Assembly (NCBI GenBank): GCA_965248975.1
Contig: CBDFKU010000020.1
Location: 372,001-436,000, forward strand
Direction of reading: 5' to 3'
DNA length: 64,000 nt
Origin: CBDFKU01 sp965248975
GTDB taxonomy: Bacteria; Chloroflexota; Dehalococcoidia; Lucifugimonadales; JAGWBF01
Part shown: positions 41,974 to 51,873 of the stretch, in pieces
Numbering within the stretch: the stretch's first letter is position 1
How the letters are laid out: each line of letters starts with the position of its first letter
Program-made: the position numbers and the translations under genes
The notes under the pieces: generated by a model
Database searches by the model: none
Told to the model about the DNA's origin: nothing
The model's input: only the letters and a program-made list of their open reading frames with translations

Positions 41974-44244
41974 ATGACCACCATCGAGTCTACCGTAGAG
42001 ATGGTCGGGCAGGCCTACGCCACCATGTCTCAGAAGCTGGAGACAGTCAGGGCCCGCCTGGGACGGCCCCTGACCCTGGCCGAGAAGATACTCCTGTCGC
42101 ACCTGGACGACGCCCAGGGACAGGACCTGGAAGCCGGGGAGAGCTACCTACTCCTGAGGCCCGACCGGGTCGCGCTGCAGGACGTCACCGGGCAGATGGC
42201 CATCCTCCAGTTCATGCAGGCCGGCAGGAACCGGGTGGCGGCGCCCACCACGGTCCACTGCGACCACCTGATCCAGGCGCGGGTGGATGGCAGGTCGGAT
42301 ACCCGGGACGCCCTCACCGAGAACAGCGAAGTCTACGACTTCCTCCAGTCGGCGTCCATGAAGTACGGCATGGGGTTCTGGAAACCCGGAGCCGGGATCA
42401 TCCACCAGGTAATGCTGGAAAACTACGCCTTCCCCGGTGGATTGATGATCGGCACCGACTCCCACACTCCCAACGCCGGCGGGTTGGGCATGCTGGCCGT
42501 GGGTGTGGGCGGCGCCGACGCCGCCGACGTGATGGCGGGACTCCCCTGGGAGGTGATGTACCCTCAGACCGTCGGGGTGCACCTGACGGGGGAGTTGTCG
42601 GGCTGGACCGCGCCCAAGGACGTGATCCTTTACCTGGCGGGAGTGCTGACCGTATCCGGCGGCACCAACGCGATCATCGAGTATTTCGGCCCCGGGACCC
42701 GGTCCATAAGCTGCACCGGCAAGGCCACCATCACCAACATGGGGGCCGAGCTGGGTGCCACGTGCTCCGTCTTTCCCTTCGACCAGCGCATGGACACCTA
42801 TCTGCGGGCCACCAGAAGGGCCTCCCTGGGCGACCTGGCCCACAGCCGTTGGGGCATGCTGAAGGCCGACGATGAGGTTGAAGCAGACCCTCAGCGCTAC
42901 TACCACCGTGTGGTGGAGATAGACCTGTCCCGGCTGGAGCCCCAGGTGGTGGGACCGCACACTCCGGACCTGGCCCGACCCATTTCCGCCCTGGCCGGCC
43001 AGATCGACGAGATGAGCTACGTGGACCAGATCTCCGACGCCCTGATAGGCAGCTGCACCAACTCCTCTTACGAGGACATGTCCCGCGCCGCCGACGTGGC
43101 CGAGCAGGCCAGGGCCCGCGGCATCAAGGTAACCGTCCCGCTGCTGGTAACCCCCGGCTCCGAGCAGGTGCGGGCCACCATCGAGAGGGACGGGCAGATG
43201 GAGTCCCTGCAGGCTATCGGCGCGACGGTGCTGGCCAATGCCTGCGGGCCGTGCATCGGCCAGTGGCGTCGCCAGAGCGTCGCCGAGGGGCAGCCCAACA
43301 CCATCGTTACCTCCTTCAACCGCAACTTTCCCAGGCGCAACGACGGCCGCGCCGAGACCATGAGTTTCATCGCCAGCCCAGAGGTGGTCATCGCCTACTC
43401 CCTGGCAGGCCGCCTGTCCTTCAACCCCGCCACCGACGAGATCACGGCCGCCGACGGCACCGCTTTCAAGATATCTCCCCCCAAACCGGCTCCCGAAGTG
43501 CCTCCCAATGGATTCTCCAGGGGAGAGGAGGCGTACCTGCCCCCGGCCGAGAACGGGGACGACGTCCAGGTGGTCATCTCGCCCGACAGCAACCGGCTGC
43601 AGGAGCTGGAGCCCTTCGCCGCCTGGGACGGCAACGACTTTGCTGAGATGCCCATCCTACTGAAGGCCAAGGGCAAGTGCACGACCGACCACATATCACC
43701 CGCCGGCCCCTGGCTGAGGTTCCGGGGACACCTGGACAACCTGAGCGACAACATGTTCGTAGGCGCCACCAACGCCTACACCGACGAGGCCGGCATGGGC
43801 CTCAACCAGCTGACGAAAGAGGCGGGCCAGCCCATCCCCCAGATCGCCCGCCATTACAAGGCCCAGGGCCTGCGCTGGGTGGTGGTGGGCGACCAGAACT
43901 ACGGCGAAGGCAGCAGCCGGGAGCACGCCGCCTTGTCCCCGAGGTTGCTGGGCGCGGCGGCGGTCATCGTACGTAGCTTCGCCCGCATCCACGAGACCAA
44001 TCTAAAAAAGCAGGGGCTACTGCCCCTGACCTTCGACGACCCCCAGGACTACGACCGGGTCCAGGAGACGGACCGCATCAGCCTGGTAGGCCTGGGAGAC
44101 CTGGCGCCGGGAGAGCCGGTGACCGGGTACCTGCACCACGCCGACGGTTCTCGCGACACCATACGACTGCACCACACCTTCAACCCAGCCCAGCTGGAGT
44201 GGTTCAAAGCCGGCGCGGCGCTGAACCTGCTGCGTCAAGGTTAG
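41974..44244 (+). CDS. acn: Aconitate hydratase
   Basis: 756 residues. Aconitase converts citrate and isocitrate using a 4Fe-4S cluster. Seen are QDVTGQMAILQFMQAG, HCDHLIQAR, GTDSHTPNAGGLGMLAVGVGGADA (in pieces), IGSCTNSSYEDM with one cluster Cys, ANACGPCIGQW with the other two, NRNFPRRNDGR, and the C-terminal swivel domain with DHISPAG and GSSREHAALSPR. The length and NRNF form fit the mitochondrial-like type. taggaggt precedes the start. The 190-bp leader has a 9-bp inverted pair (aagagcggc at 41790, gccgctctt at 41856) and a doubled cctattcagg. Confidence 0.95.
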   Translation: MTTIESTVEMVGQAYATMSQKLETVRARLGRPLTLAEKILLSHLDDAQGQDLEAGESYLLLRPDRVALQDVTGQMAILQFMQAGRNRVAAPTTVHCDHLIQARVDGRSDTRDALTENSEVYDFLQSASMKYGMGFWKPGAGIIHQVMLENYAFPGGLMIGTDSHTPNAGGLGMLAVGVGGADAADVMAGLPWEVMYPQTVGVHLTGELSGWTAPKDVILYLAGVLTVSGGTNAIIEYFGPGTRSISCTGKATITNMGAELGATCSVFPFDQRMDTYLRATRRASLGDLAHSRWGMLKADDEVEADPQRYYHRVVEIDLSRLEPQVVGPHTPDLARPISALAGQIDEMSYVDQISDALIGSCTNSSYEDMSRAADVAEQARARGIKVTVPLLVTPGSEQVRATIERDGQMESLQAIGATVLANACGPCIGQWRRQSVAEGQPNTIVTSFNRNFPRRNDGRAETMSFIASPEVVIAYSLAGRLSFNPATDEITAADGTAFKISPPKPAPEVPPNGFSRGEEAYLPPAENGDDVQVVISPDSNRLQELEPFAAWDGNDFAEMPILLKAKGKCTTDHISPAGPWLRFRGHLDNLSDNMFVGATNAYTDEAGMGLNQLTKEAGQPIPQIARHYKAQGLRWVVVGDQNYGEGSSREHAALSPRLLGAAAVIVRSFARIHETNLKKQGLLPLTFDDPQDYDRVQETDRISLVGLGDLAPGEPVTGYLHHADGSRDTIRLHHTFNPAQLEWFKAGAALNLLRQG

Positions 44245-44284
44245 CCCCGGGTCGTTTCGCCGTCGGAGGCCTCGTCAACAACAC

Positions 44285-44314
44285 AGGAAGCCCGGGCTGT
44301 TGCCCGGGCTTCCT
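44285..44314. terminator. Strong hairpin between convergent genes
   Basis: aggaagcccgggc-tgtt-gcccgggcttcct: a 13-bp perfect stem. It lies between the aconitase stop and the stop of the minus-strand gene at 44346, so it may end both transcripts. No T-run. Confidence 0.6.
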
Positions 44315-44345
44315 GTACGTCAGGGGGCTAAGGGCTCTGTCGATT

Positions 44346-45287
44346 CTAGCTACAGCTACCGGTTCCAGCTATATTTGACCAGGAGCCGTTGACGTAGACA
44401 CAGAGGGCCTGGGAGTCGTCGAAGTACAGGTCTCCCGCCGACGGGGATGCGGGAGGCCGGCTTATAGGCTCCAGCCTCATGGCGTCAGAAATATGGAGCG
44501 TCCTCGCCGGGCTGGTGGTGCCGACGCCCAGGTTGCCGCTCCGATCAAGGACCATACGATCGACGCCTGCGGTGGCATCGTAGAAGGTGAGCTTGCTGTC
44601 CGCGGCGCCGTCGTTGTTGATCCGCCACTCCGTCTGGTTGCCGCTCGTTTGGGCGATCAGGGTCAAGTAGGATCTGGAATTGCTGTCCACCGAGTAGGCG
44701 GTCAGGGACGCGTCGTCGCCGTCCACCACCCGCATGGAGCCACCGACCACCTCTACCTTCTCCAGGGGGTCCGTGGCGCCGATTCCGAGGTTGCCGTCAC
44801 GGTCCAAGACCATATGATCGACTCCCGCAGTGGCATCGTAGAAGGTGAGCTTGCTATCGGCGGGGCCATCGTTGTTGATCCGCCACTCCGTCTGGCTGCC
44901 TGCGGACTGGGCGATCAGGTTCAGGTAAGACCTGGAGGGGTTGTTGGTGGAGTAGGCGGTCACCGAAGCGTCGTCGCCGTCCACCACCCGCATGGAACCG
45001 CCGACCAGCTCCAGCTTTGTCACCGGGCTCGACGTGCCGATGCCCACCTTGCCATCGGCGGCGACGCGCATCGCCTCGGCGCCGTTGGTCTTGATTACCA
45101 GGGGCTGGTTGTCCGTGGTCCCCAGGAAGTTGGTGCTGGGGTTGGTGCCCGAGTTACCGGTGAGGCTCCAGAAATGGGTTGCATCCGCGGCGGCCATACT
45201 CGCTCCGGCCAAACCGATCGCTAAAACCAGCGTGGCCGCGAGGGCCGTTTTCCGTTTTCCGAGACCGATTCTGCGTACCAGGTTCAC
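44346..45287 (-). CDS. Secreted repeat protein
   Basis: 313 residues. A signal peptide (KTALAATLVLAIGLAGASMAAA) is followed by a HFWSLTGNSGT opening, VGIGTSSPVTKLEL, and two repeats of about 75-80 residues (GGSMRVVDGDDAS, LIAQ, QTEWRINNDG, KLTFYDATAGVD). The GIGTTSP-type motifs are those of tail-fibre-like and surface trimer proteins. A Trp/Cys C-terminus (YFDDSQALCVYVNGSW) follows. No catalytic motif was seen. Confidence 0.75.
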   Translation of the reverse strand: MNLVRRIGLGKRKTALAATLVLAIGLAGASMAAADATHFWSLTGNSGTNPSTNFLGTTDNQPLVIKTNGAEAMRVAADGKVGIGTSSPVTKLELVGGSMRVVDGDDASVTAYSTNNPSRSYLNLIAQSAGSQTEWRINNDGPADSKLTFYDATAGVDHMVLDRDGNLGIGATDPLEKVEVVGGSMRVVDGDDASLTAYSVDSNSRSYLTLIAQTSGNQTEWRINNDGAADSKLTFYDATAGVDRMVLDRSGNLGVGTTSPARTLHISDAMRLEPISRPPASPSAGDLYFDDSQALCVYVNGSWSNIAGTGSCS

Positions 45288-45483
45288 GATGTACCTCCTA
45301 TCTAGACTAGCCGTCTGCTCCGGGTTTCGGCTTCAGGACAAGCTAAAGTATGACGTACGTTACCGAATAGTTCAGTGAGAAAAGTCACACTTGGGCAAGG
45401 GAGGTCAGCGAGAGGTTACTAAAGGAGTGATCGATCGCAGATGAGGAGAGGAGCTTCTTGACCCGAGCCGCCGGCCAGCGAAA

Positions 45484-46176
45484 TTACCCCAACCCCTTCA
45501 GGCACTCCCGCAGGGGTTTGTGGAGGCAGGTGAAGATTGGGGTGTCCCGCAAGGTGTAGGGGCGGGCCTCCGACTCCCGCAGGTCCATCACCAGGTCCAG
45601 GAAGTCCGAGGGGCTGTCGGTCTCGAAGCCCAGCACGAACTCCTGGTCGTCGACGCCGAAGGAGTAGCTGGTGCTTATCTTCACCGAGGGGTAACGGTGC
45701 CCCACCTCGAAGTGCTCATTCATGATCCGCTGCCGCTCTTCCTTGGGCAGCTGATACCAGTCGTGGGTCTTAACGAATGGGTAGACGAAGAGGTACTCCC
45801 GACCCACGGTCCTGACGGTCTCTCCCGCTTCCTGGCCGGCATGGCGGTGGCGGTCCATGTACGGTGAGCGCCGGGCCATAGCCAGGTAAGAGTGGGGCAC
45901 GCTCAGGTATCCGCCCAGCTCGGTGCGGTTGAGCTGGGCGGCCAGCCCGTCCAGCAGCTCCAGGGTAGGACTCACCTTCCACAGCATGAAGTCCACGTCG
46001 CCCCGTGTGCCCACCAGGCTGTAGCTGGCGACGCTCATGCTGGGCGCCAGCTCGTCCACGACCGCAGCGAACTCGTCCTTGCTCCTGTCCTTGTCCTCCT
46101 GGGCCAGCCGTTTCCACTGGGAGTCCACTTTGTAGAAGGTGTACTTGACGAACTGCCGCTTCCCATCCTGGGCCAT
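45484..46176 (-). CDS. hemQ: HemQ/chlorite dismutase-family protein
   Basis: 230 residues from ATG 46176 (gaggg upstream); a longer reading from 46215 is possible. Two ferredoxin-like halves: FVKYTFYKVD, YSLVGTRGDVDFMLW, then YPFVKTHDWYQLP, EHFEVGHRYPSVKISTSY, VDDQEFVLGFETD. The latter block matches the Cld/HemQ haem site region. In Gram-positive and Chloroflexota-type organisms HemQ makes haem b from coproheme. The distal residues do not show chlorite dismutase activity. Confidence 0.85.
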   Translation of the reverse strand: MAQDGKRQFVKYTFYKVDSQWKRLAQEDKDRSKDEFAAVVDELAPSMSVASYSLVGTRGDVDFMLWKVSPTLELLDGLAAQLNRTELGGYLSVPHSYLAMARRSPYMDRHRHAGQEAGETVRTVGREYLFVYPFVKTHDWYQLPKEERQRIMNEHFEVGHRYPSVKISTSYSFGVDDQEFVLGFETDSPSDFLDLVMDLRESEARPYTLRDTPIFTCLHKPLRECLKGLG

Positions 46177-46337
46177 GAACACCCCTCCGGGCCGAACGTT
46201 GAACCCCGGCGTCATTATACCAACATTGCCTACGCTACGCCTTTACCCCCTTAATCGGAGCGTTGACGCCACCTGTGGTCTATGCTACCTTCGTGTCCTA
46301 CAGCCGAGCAGGCTACGACCCGTTCCCGGAGGAGCCG

Positions 46338-47570
46338 ATGGACTTCGAGCCTCAGTACACCCCCGAGCAGGAACAGTTCAGGATGGAAGTCCGGGAGTGG
46401 CTTCGGGACAACCTCCCGGGCGACTTGGTCGAGCCGGCCGACCCGGCGGACCTCTCCTACGAGCAGTACCAGAAACGCCGGACCCTGGGTCGTAAGCTGG
46501 GGGAGAAAGGGTGGCTTTGGCCCACTGCCCCGGCCGAGTACGGCGGTGGCGGGCTTACCATAGACCACGCAATCGTTCTCGAGGAGGAGCTGGACGAGCT
46601 GGGTCTGGCCCTCCCACCCTACTACGACACGGGAGGCAAGCTGGGCGGAGCTACCATCCTGGTATGGGGCACTAACGAACAGAAAGAGCACTTCCTGCCT
46701 CCCATCTTCAAGGGGCTGGTCAGGAGCTGGCAGCTCCTCTCGGAGCCCGAGGCCGGCTCCGACCTGGCCAACGTGAAGACCACCGCCATCCGGGACGGCG
46801 ACGCCTACCTGATAAACGGCCAGAAGGTTTTCGTAGGCAGCGCCCACGGCGCCGACCAGCTATGGATGCTGACGGTCACCGATCCCGATGCGCCCCGACA
46901 CCAGAACCTGAGCTGGTTCATGGTGCCCACGGACTTTGAGGGCATCACCGTGGCCCCCATGGACCTGCTAATCTCCGGCGGCGAAGGCGGCGCAGGGTCC
47001 GGAATCAAGAACACCGTCTACTTCGACGACGTCCGCGTTCCTGCCTTCAACCTCATCGGCGGTGAAAACCAGGGCTGGAAGGTAGCGGGCACCCACCTCG
47101 AGCTGGAACACGGCACCGGCGGCAGGGTGGCCCGGAACTGGGTGGTGGAGCGCCTCTTCGAACATTGCAGGAACGCCCGGCGGGGCGACGCACCCCTTAC
47201 TGAGGACCCCGACACGCGGGACCTGCTGGTGGACATCCACGTCGACGCCGAGATCGGGCGGCTCTTCGGGTTGCGCAACTACTGGCTGAGGCACTCGGGA
47301 AGGCCCGTCTCCTACGAGGGTTCCCAGCTTTCCCTCCACCGCAAGGTCTCCGGCCTCCGCATGGGCGAGGCTATCCTGAAGCTCCTGGGTCCCCACGCCC
47401 TGACCAACGACTCGCAGTGGGGCGTCGCCGCGGGGCACATCGAGGCCCATCAGCGCTCCAGCATCGTGGCCATCCACCCCGGCGGCACATCCGACATACA
47501 GAAAGTGATCATGGCCCGGCGCATAGGAATCGGCCGCGCGACCAGGGAGCAGGCAGGCACCCTAACGTAG
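46338..47570 (+). CDS. Acyl-CoA dehydrogenase, subunit 1
   Basis: 410 residues from ATG 46338 (ggagg 5-7 bases upstream). FAD-binding motifs include LSEPEAGSDLANVKTTA and a C-terminal RRIGIGRATREQAG. Catalysis: alpha,beta-dehydrogenation of an acyl-CoA with electron transfer to ETF. It is followed 33 bp later by a second, different acyl-CoA dehydrogenase, the arrangement of two-subunit enzymes such as those in steroid degradation. Confidence 0.88.
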   Translation: MDFEPQYTPEQEQFRMEVREWLRDNLPGDLVEPADPADLSYEQYQKRRTLGRKLGEKGWLWPTAPAEYGGGGLTIDHAIVLEEELDELGLALPPYYDTGGKLGGATILVWGTNEQKEHFLPPIFKGLVRSWQLLSEPEAGSDLANVKTTAIRDGDAYLINGQKVFVGSAHGADQLWMLTVTDPDAPRHQNLSWFMVPTDFEGITVAPMDLLISGGEGGAGSGIKNTVYFDDVRVPAFNLIGGENQGWKVAGTHLELEHGTGGRVARNWVVERLFEHCRNARRGDAPLTEDPDTRDLLVDIHVDAEIGRLFGLRNYWLRHSGRPVSYEGSQLSLHRKVSGLRMGEAILKLLGPHALTNDSQWGVAAGHIEAHQRSSIVAIHPGGTSDIQKVIMARRIGIGRATREQAGTLT

Positions 47571-47603
47571 GATAGTGGCGCCCGGCCACAGGAGACGCAT
47601 CGA

Positions 47604-48737
47604 GTGGACCTGTCCCTCACCGAAAACCAGGAGATGCTCAGGAGCTCGGCCCGGGATTTCATCAGGCGAGAGTATCCCAAAGAGGTGCTCCTGGACCTGG
47701 ACGAGACGGACGGCGGGCACGACGCCGGGCTATGGGCCAAGGCGGCGGAGATGGGCTGGCTGGGGATCGCTGCGCCCCAGGAGTACGGTGGTGAGGGGGC
47801 TTCGCTCACCGACGTGGCCGTACTGTTCCAGGAGCTGGGCAGGGGGCCCATCCCCGGCCCTTACTTCTCCTCCAGTGTGCTGGGGGCCATGGCGGTGCTG
47901 GAAGCCGGCACGGAGGCCCAGAAGTTAGAGATACTCCCCTCCCTCGCTCGTGGCGAGCGGGTCCTGGCCCTGGCCGTAACCGAGCCGGAGTACGGCTGGG
48001 GGCCCCGGTGGATCGGTATGAAGGCTATCCGAAGAAGGAAGGGATTCGTCCTCGACGGGGTCAAGCTCTTCGTGCAGGATGCCCAGGCCGCCAGCCATCT
48101 GATCTGCGCAGTCCAAAGGGAGGACGTCGAAGAGTCCACCCGTAAGATAGACCTGCTGCTGGTGGACTCGAGCTCGCCCGGGGTCTCGGTGCGACGCCTA
48201 CCGGGGTTCCTGGCTGGGACGTATGAGGTCAGGTTCGATTCGGTGGAGGTCCCCGAAAACGCCCTACTGGGAGAGCACCCGGGCGAAGGTTGGCCCGCAC
48301 TGGAGAGGGCGGTGCAGAAGGCGATACCTGTACTGTGCGCCTACAAGGTAGGTGGATGTGAAGCCCTCTTCGAGATGTCCGTCGCCTACAGTCAGTCCCG
48401 GATCCAGTTCGGCGTGCCCATCGGGCGCTTCCAGAGGGTCCAGGACCAGATAATCAACCTGGTCAACCACGTGGACGCCGCCCGCTGGACTACGTACGAG
48501 GCCCTGTGGAAGCTGGATACGTCCCGGCCTGCCGCCGGTTCCGTGCACCTGGCCAAGGCGGTATCCAGCGAGGCCTACTATCAGGCCTGCAACTACGCCC
48601 AGGAGGTGCACGCCGGGGTTGGGGTGATGCGGGAGTACGGGCTCACTCTGCACAGCAAGATGTCGCGGACCCTGTACCACTTCCTGGGCGATCCGCGGTA
48701 CCACAAACGGCGCATCGCAGAGACACTGGACCTATAG
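47604..48737 (+). CDS. Acyl-CoA dehydrogenase, subunit 2
   Basis: 377 residues, GTG start after aggaga. N-terminal helical domain (RSSARDFIRREYP), MGWLGIAAPQEYGGEG, LALAVTEPEYGWGPRW (weaker FAD-contact motif than subunit 1), SRIQFGVPIGRFQRVQDQI and EVHAGVGVMREYGLTLH. It likely pairs with the preceding enzyme into a heterotetramer; substrate unknown. Confidence 0.88.
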   Translation: MDLSLTENQEMLRSSARDFIRREYPKEVLLDLDETDGGHDAGLWAKAAEMGWLGIAAPQEYGGEGASLTDVAVLFQELGRGPIPGPYFSSSVLGAMAVLEAGTEAQKLEILPSLARGERVLALAVTEPEYGWGPRWIGMKAIRRRKGFVLDGVKLFVQDAQAASHLICAVQREDVEESTRKIDLLLVDSSSPGVSVRRLPGFLAGTYEVRFDSVEVPENALLGEHPGEGWPALERAVQKAIPVLCAYKVGGCEALFEMSVAYSQSRIQFGVPIGRFQRVQDQIINLVNHVDAARWTTYEALWKLDTSRPAAGSVHLAKAVSSEAYYQACNYAQEVHAGVGVMREYGLTLHSKMSRTLYHFLGDPRYHKRRIAETLDL

Positions 48738-48780
48738 GCTTGCTGATGAAGACTCGTAAAGGCGTATGATCAGGCGCACC

Positions 48781-48927
48781 AAAAGGACTTCCTTCTAAAG
48801 CACTACACCGTTAACCAGAACCTTAAGGTTCGAATCCTGCTCCGGGACCCCGACTAGATAGAAGCAAGAACCTTCGAACTGTCGATTCAGCTGACTTTCT
48901 GAGGGAGTTCGAGTCCCTCGCTGTGCC
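48781..48927 (+). other. Two decayed tRNA-like 3' ends in a gene-free stretch
   Basis: aaggttcgaatcctgctccgg (from 48824) and gggagttcgagtccctcgctg (48903-48923) carry T-loop-like TTCGAAT and TTCGAGT with partial stems. No complete cloverleaf is found on either strand of 48738-48974. They may be remnants of former tRNA genes or integration sites. Confidence 0.3.
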
Positions 48928-48974
48928 GTGAGAAACGATACACAGAGCCTTTGGGACGCTGCGAGTGGGCTGTG

Positions 48975-49487
48975 CTACACCCAGCGACGGACCCTGGTCT
49001 TGTACTGCCGATACTCATCGCCGAACACCCTCTCCAGATAGCTCTCGTCGCGGGCGATGACGCCATAATACAACAGGGCGATTCCGACCGGCAGGACTGC
49101 GATCGGCCAGACCGTGTTCACCATAAACGCGATTCCCACATAGACCACGTTGAACGAGACGTAGATCGGATTGCGGCTGAGCGCGTAAGGTCCGGTAGCG
49201 ACGATGGCGGTAGTCGGCTCGTTAGGGTCGGGGTCTACGCCAGCGCGAGACATCGTCCGAACCGACCATGCCAACAGCAGGACGCCTGCCACAACCAGCG
49301 GCCATCCGACGGCATGGCCGATCCACCACTCTGGGAAGAATCTCAATTGCGACAATAAGAAATGCAGGAGTAAGCCTGCCACGAGTGGCGGTACGATAGT
49401 CAGTGCAGGCGGAACGGTGACGCCGGCGTGATCGTTACTCATCTGCCCACTTTCATCTGAGTAGCGGGGGCCTTTTCGCATCGTCAA
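48975..49487 (-). CDS. Isoprenylcysteine carboxyl methyltransferase-family membrane protein
   Basis: 170 residues; the ATG at 49442 (MSNDHAG) is an alternative start. About four TM helices. The C-terminal half carries the family signature TGPYALSRNPIYVSF and a final EYRQYKTRVRRWV. Members methylate phospholipids or prenylated/other small substrates; bacterial roles are mostly unknown. Confidence 0.8.
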   Translation of the reverse strand: MTMRKGPRYSDESGQMSNDHAGVTVPPALTIVPPLVAGLLLHFLLSQLRFFPEWWIGHAVGWPLVVAGVLLLAWSVRTMSRAGVDPDPNEPTTAIVATGPYALSRNPIYVSFNVVYVGIAFMVNTVWPIAVLPVGIALLYYGVIARDESYLERVFGDEYRQYKTRVRRWV

Positions 49488-49819
49488 GTCCCACTTGCCT
49501 TTCCGTTCTCAGGGTTTCAGCACCCATGATATCTCGGGCGCCGCATGGAACTGCTTGTTGGTGATTCCGATTCGTTCCACACTCTATGATAGCCGAAGCA
49601 TCTCCCCTTTTAATCGGAATATGGCTGATTTCTCCAACGGTCATTAGGATGACTCATCGGTCGGTCTTACTATTTAGAGCACATGCACCGAGATAAGCCA
49701 GCTGTTGACTGGCCAAAATATTTTAAGAGGGGTAAATCGTCCCCCGGTCAGTCTGGGTAGATCTCTTGGAGGGAGCACGGCCGCCGCTTATGTCGAGCTC
49801 GGCGGTGGCTCCTCCGGCG
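49488..49819. other. Intergenic stretch without recognisable features
   Basis: About 330 bp. I see no gene or repeat here; a short AT-rich stretch lies around 49690-49740. Confidence 0.5.
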
Positions 49820-50769
49820 TCACGCTCCGGGTGTGAACGCCCGGCGGAGCGCTGCAATCACCTCTTTGCGGCCCTCCCTCGCCGCCGGCAGGACCTTCGT
49901 AAAAAAAGTAAAGCCGTGAATCATCCCGTCGTAACGGGAGACCGTCGCCGGCACTCCGGCGGCTTGGAGGCGCCGGCCGTACTCCTCCCCCTCGTCGCGC
50001 AGGGGGTCGTATTCGGCCGTCAGCACCAGGGCCGGGGGCAGCCCGGACAGGTCTTCCGCGAAGGCCGGCGAGGCGTAGGGATTCCTCGCGTCGTCCGGTC
50101 CCCCGAGATAGAGGTCCCAGGCCTCTGTAGCCATTCCTTGGTAAGCAGATAGCCCTGGGCGTTTTCCTCCATCGATGGCGTCTTCATCCGGGAGTCGGTG
50201 ACGGGCACGTCGAGGACCTGGAGCAGCAGCTTCGGCCCGCCGCGGTCTCGGGCCATCAGCGCCACGGCCGCGGCGAGGTTGCCCCCGGCACTGCTGCCGC
50301 CGACCGCCAGCCGTTCAGCGTCGATGGCGTGCTCGGCGGCGTGCTCGACGACCCAGGTGGTGGCCGCGTAGCAGTCCTCCACTGGGATGGGGAACTTATG
50401 CTCGGGCGCCAGGTGGTAGTCGACGGACACGACCACGCATCCAACGTCACGGACGATGTGCCGGCATTCGCTCTCCGTCATCGCAATGTTCCCCATCCAC
50501 CACCCTCCCCCATGAATGCAGACGTAGACGGGAAACGGCCCGGCGCCCTCCGGCGTGAAGACCCGGACCGTGAACTCGCCGTGGGGCCCGGGGACCACCC
50601 GGTCGCGCACTTCCGCGACCTCCGGGCCTTCCTCGCTCAACGCCAGTAGGCCTGGCATCATGCCGTCGGCGGCCTTGCGCTGATCCTGTATGGTCAAGAC
50701 GGTGGCGTCGGGCGGCGGCTGTGCGCCGGCTTGATCAAGCATCTCTCGAAATACTGGATGGACAGGCAT
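49820..50769 (-). pseudogene. Alpha/beta-hydrolase (acetyl esterase, HSL family), frameshifted
   Basis: The N-terminal frame from ATG 50769 contains YVCIHGGGWWMGN, SVDYHLAPEHKFP and the nucleophile motif VGGSSAGGNLAAA. At about 50130 the sequence switches frame, and the other frame continues with WDLYLGG, LVLTAEYDPLRDEG (acid) and YDGMIHGFTFF (His). Together the triad is complete, about 310 residues, so one base has been gained or lost. A copy of its first 142 bp lies 1007 bp away at 51661. Confidence 0.8.
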
Positions 50770-50795
50770 GGCTCTCTCATCATCTACAAGCGGTG
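50654..50795 (-). repeat. 142-bp duplication of the esterase 5' end, copy 1
   Basis: The same sequence recurs at 51661-51802, offset 1007 bp, with about four changes. This copy contains the esterase start codon and first 39 codons. Confidence 0.9.
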
Positions 50796-51149
50796 GGTTG
50801 TGGATATTGCCGTCATAGACAGCTGTCGGCTCATTTGATGACTCGTTTGGGAATACCGTCCTAGCGGCCTATAACAGTGTGTAGATACCACTCTCCCCGG
50901 TCCCTGGCGATCTGTCTGTTGTCATGCCACTCCGTTTCGGGCACAGGAACGGGGCCAAGGCTCGTCACCAGTTGGACACCTATATGCCATATGATTGATA
51001 ATGTGGCCTTGCTTAGAGCTTGTTTGACCTGCATGTCGCCCCTCCTATCATTCCGGGCAGCGTATGCAGTCAATTATGGCTTCGGGCACATCGGCGAATA
51101 GCATGGTTGAGGCTCAGCATTAAGTGCTAGCTGAACGCTCACCCAGAAT

Positions 51150-51600
51150 CCCGATGGCCCATCCCCCATCGGTATGAGACAAATCGCGCGAGCGCGCTGA
51201 AACGGTCCCCATCGTGTTGGGAGTTCATCAGGTAGCTGTGTCCCACATGGGCGCAGGCCACCTCCCGGCCGGTGAAATCGCGTATCGCAGTCCCATTATC
51301 GCTGACGGCCTACACCAGGGGGCTTACCGCCTCCTGCATGGTCCTCAAGTCCTTGATGGGCCTGACGTCTGAGCCACCGGGAGTATGTGCTCTTGGGAAT
51401 GCCCAGCTCTCTGAGGGCCTCTCGCTTGGGGAGCGCAGACGAGGCTACTTTGGTAAGTACCCCTGCCTTCTCCACGGCGCTCATCCGCTGGTACCGGTGG
51501 CGTCCTCAGGCATCGGGATGGCCGTTTATTTGAGACGGTAGCCTTCCAGTGACAGATCGGCCACCAGTCGGCGGGGGTTGGGCCACCTCGAGAACGAGGT
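51150..51600 (-). pseudogene. Transposase remnant
   Basis: Minus-strand pieces include KREALRELGIPKSTYSRWLRR (51484-51296 frame; HTH of an IS3/IS481-type orfA) and, further downstream around 51150-51310, SDNGTAIRDFTGREVACAHVGHSY (in parts), like the middle of a DDE core. Frames are broken and the order is compressed by deletions. It lies between the two esterase copies. The preceding 50796-51150 holds no recognisable gene. Confidence 0.4.
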
Positions 51601-51660
51601 CGACAGATCACATCAAAGGCACTGCGCCGGTCCCATTACGGGTCAGACCCGAGCCGCGGT

Positions 51661-51802
51661 GGCATCATGCCGTCGGCGGCCTTGCGCTGATCCTGTATGG
51701 TCAAGACGGTGGCGTCGGGCGGCGGCTGTGCGCCGGCTTGATCAAGCCTCTCTCGAAATACTGGATGGACAGGCATGGCTCCCTCATCATCTACGGGCGG
51801 TG
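51661..51802 (-). repeat. 142-bp duplication of the esterase 5' end, copy 2
   Basis: Near-identical to 50654-50795 and on the same strand. The start codon is at 51776, but the frame is lost after the repeat, so no gene. Confidence 0.9.
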
Positions 51803-51873
51803 ACATGGCCGGAGACGTTGCCAGCGTAAAACTAGAGAGGCTCCCTTACAAAGGGACCCTCATTGGCTGACAG

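Noticed and set aside
45484..46176. True chlorite dismutase
   Set aside because: No perchlorate or chlorate genes nearby; the length and context fit HemQ-type haem synthesis better.
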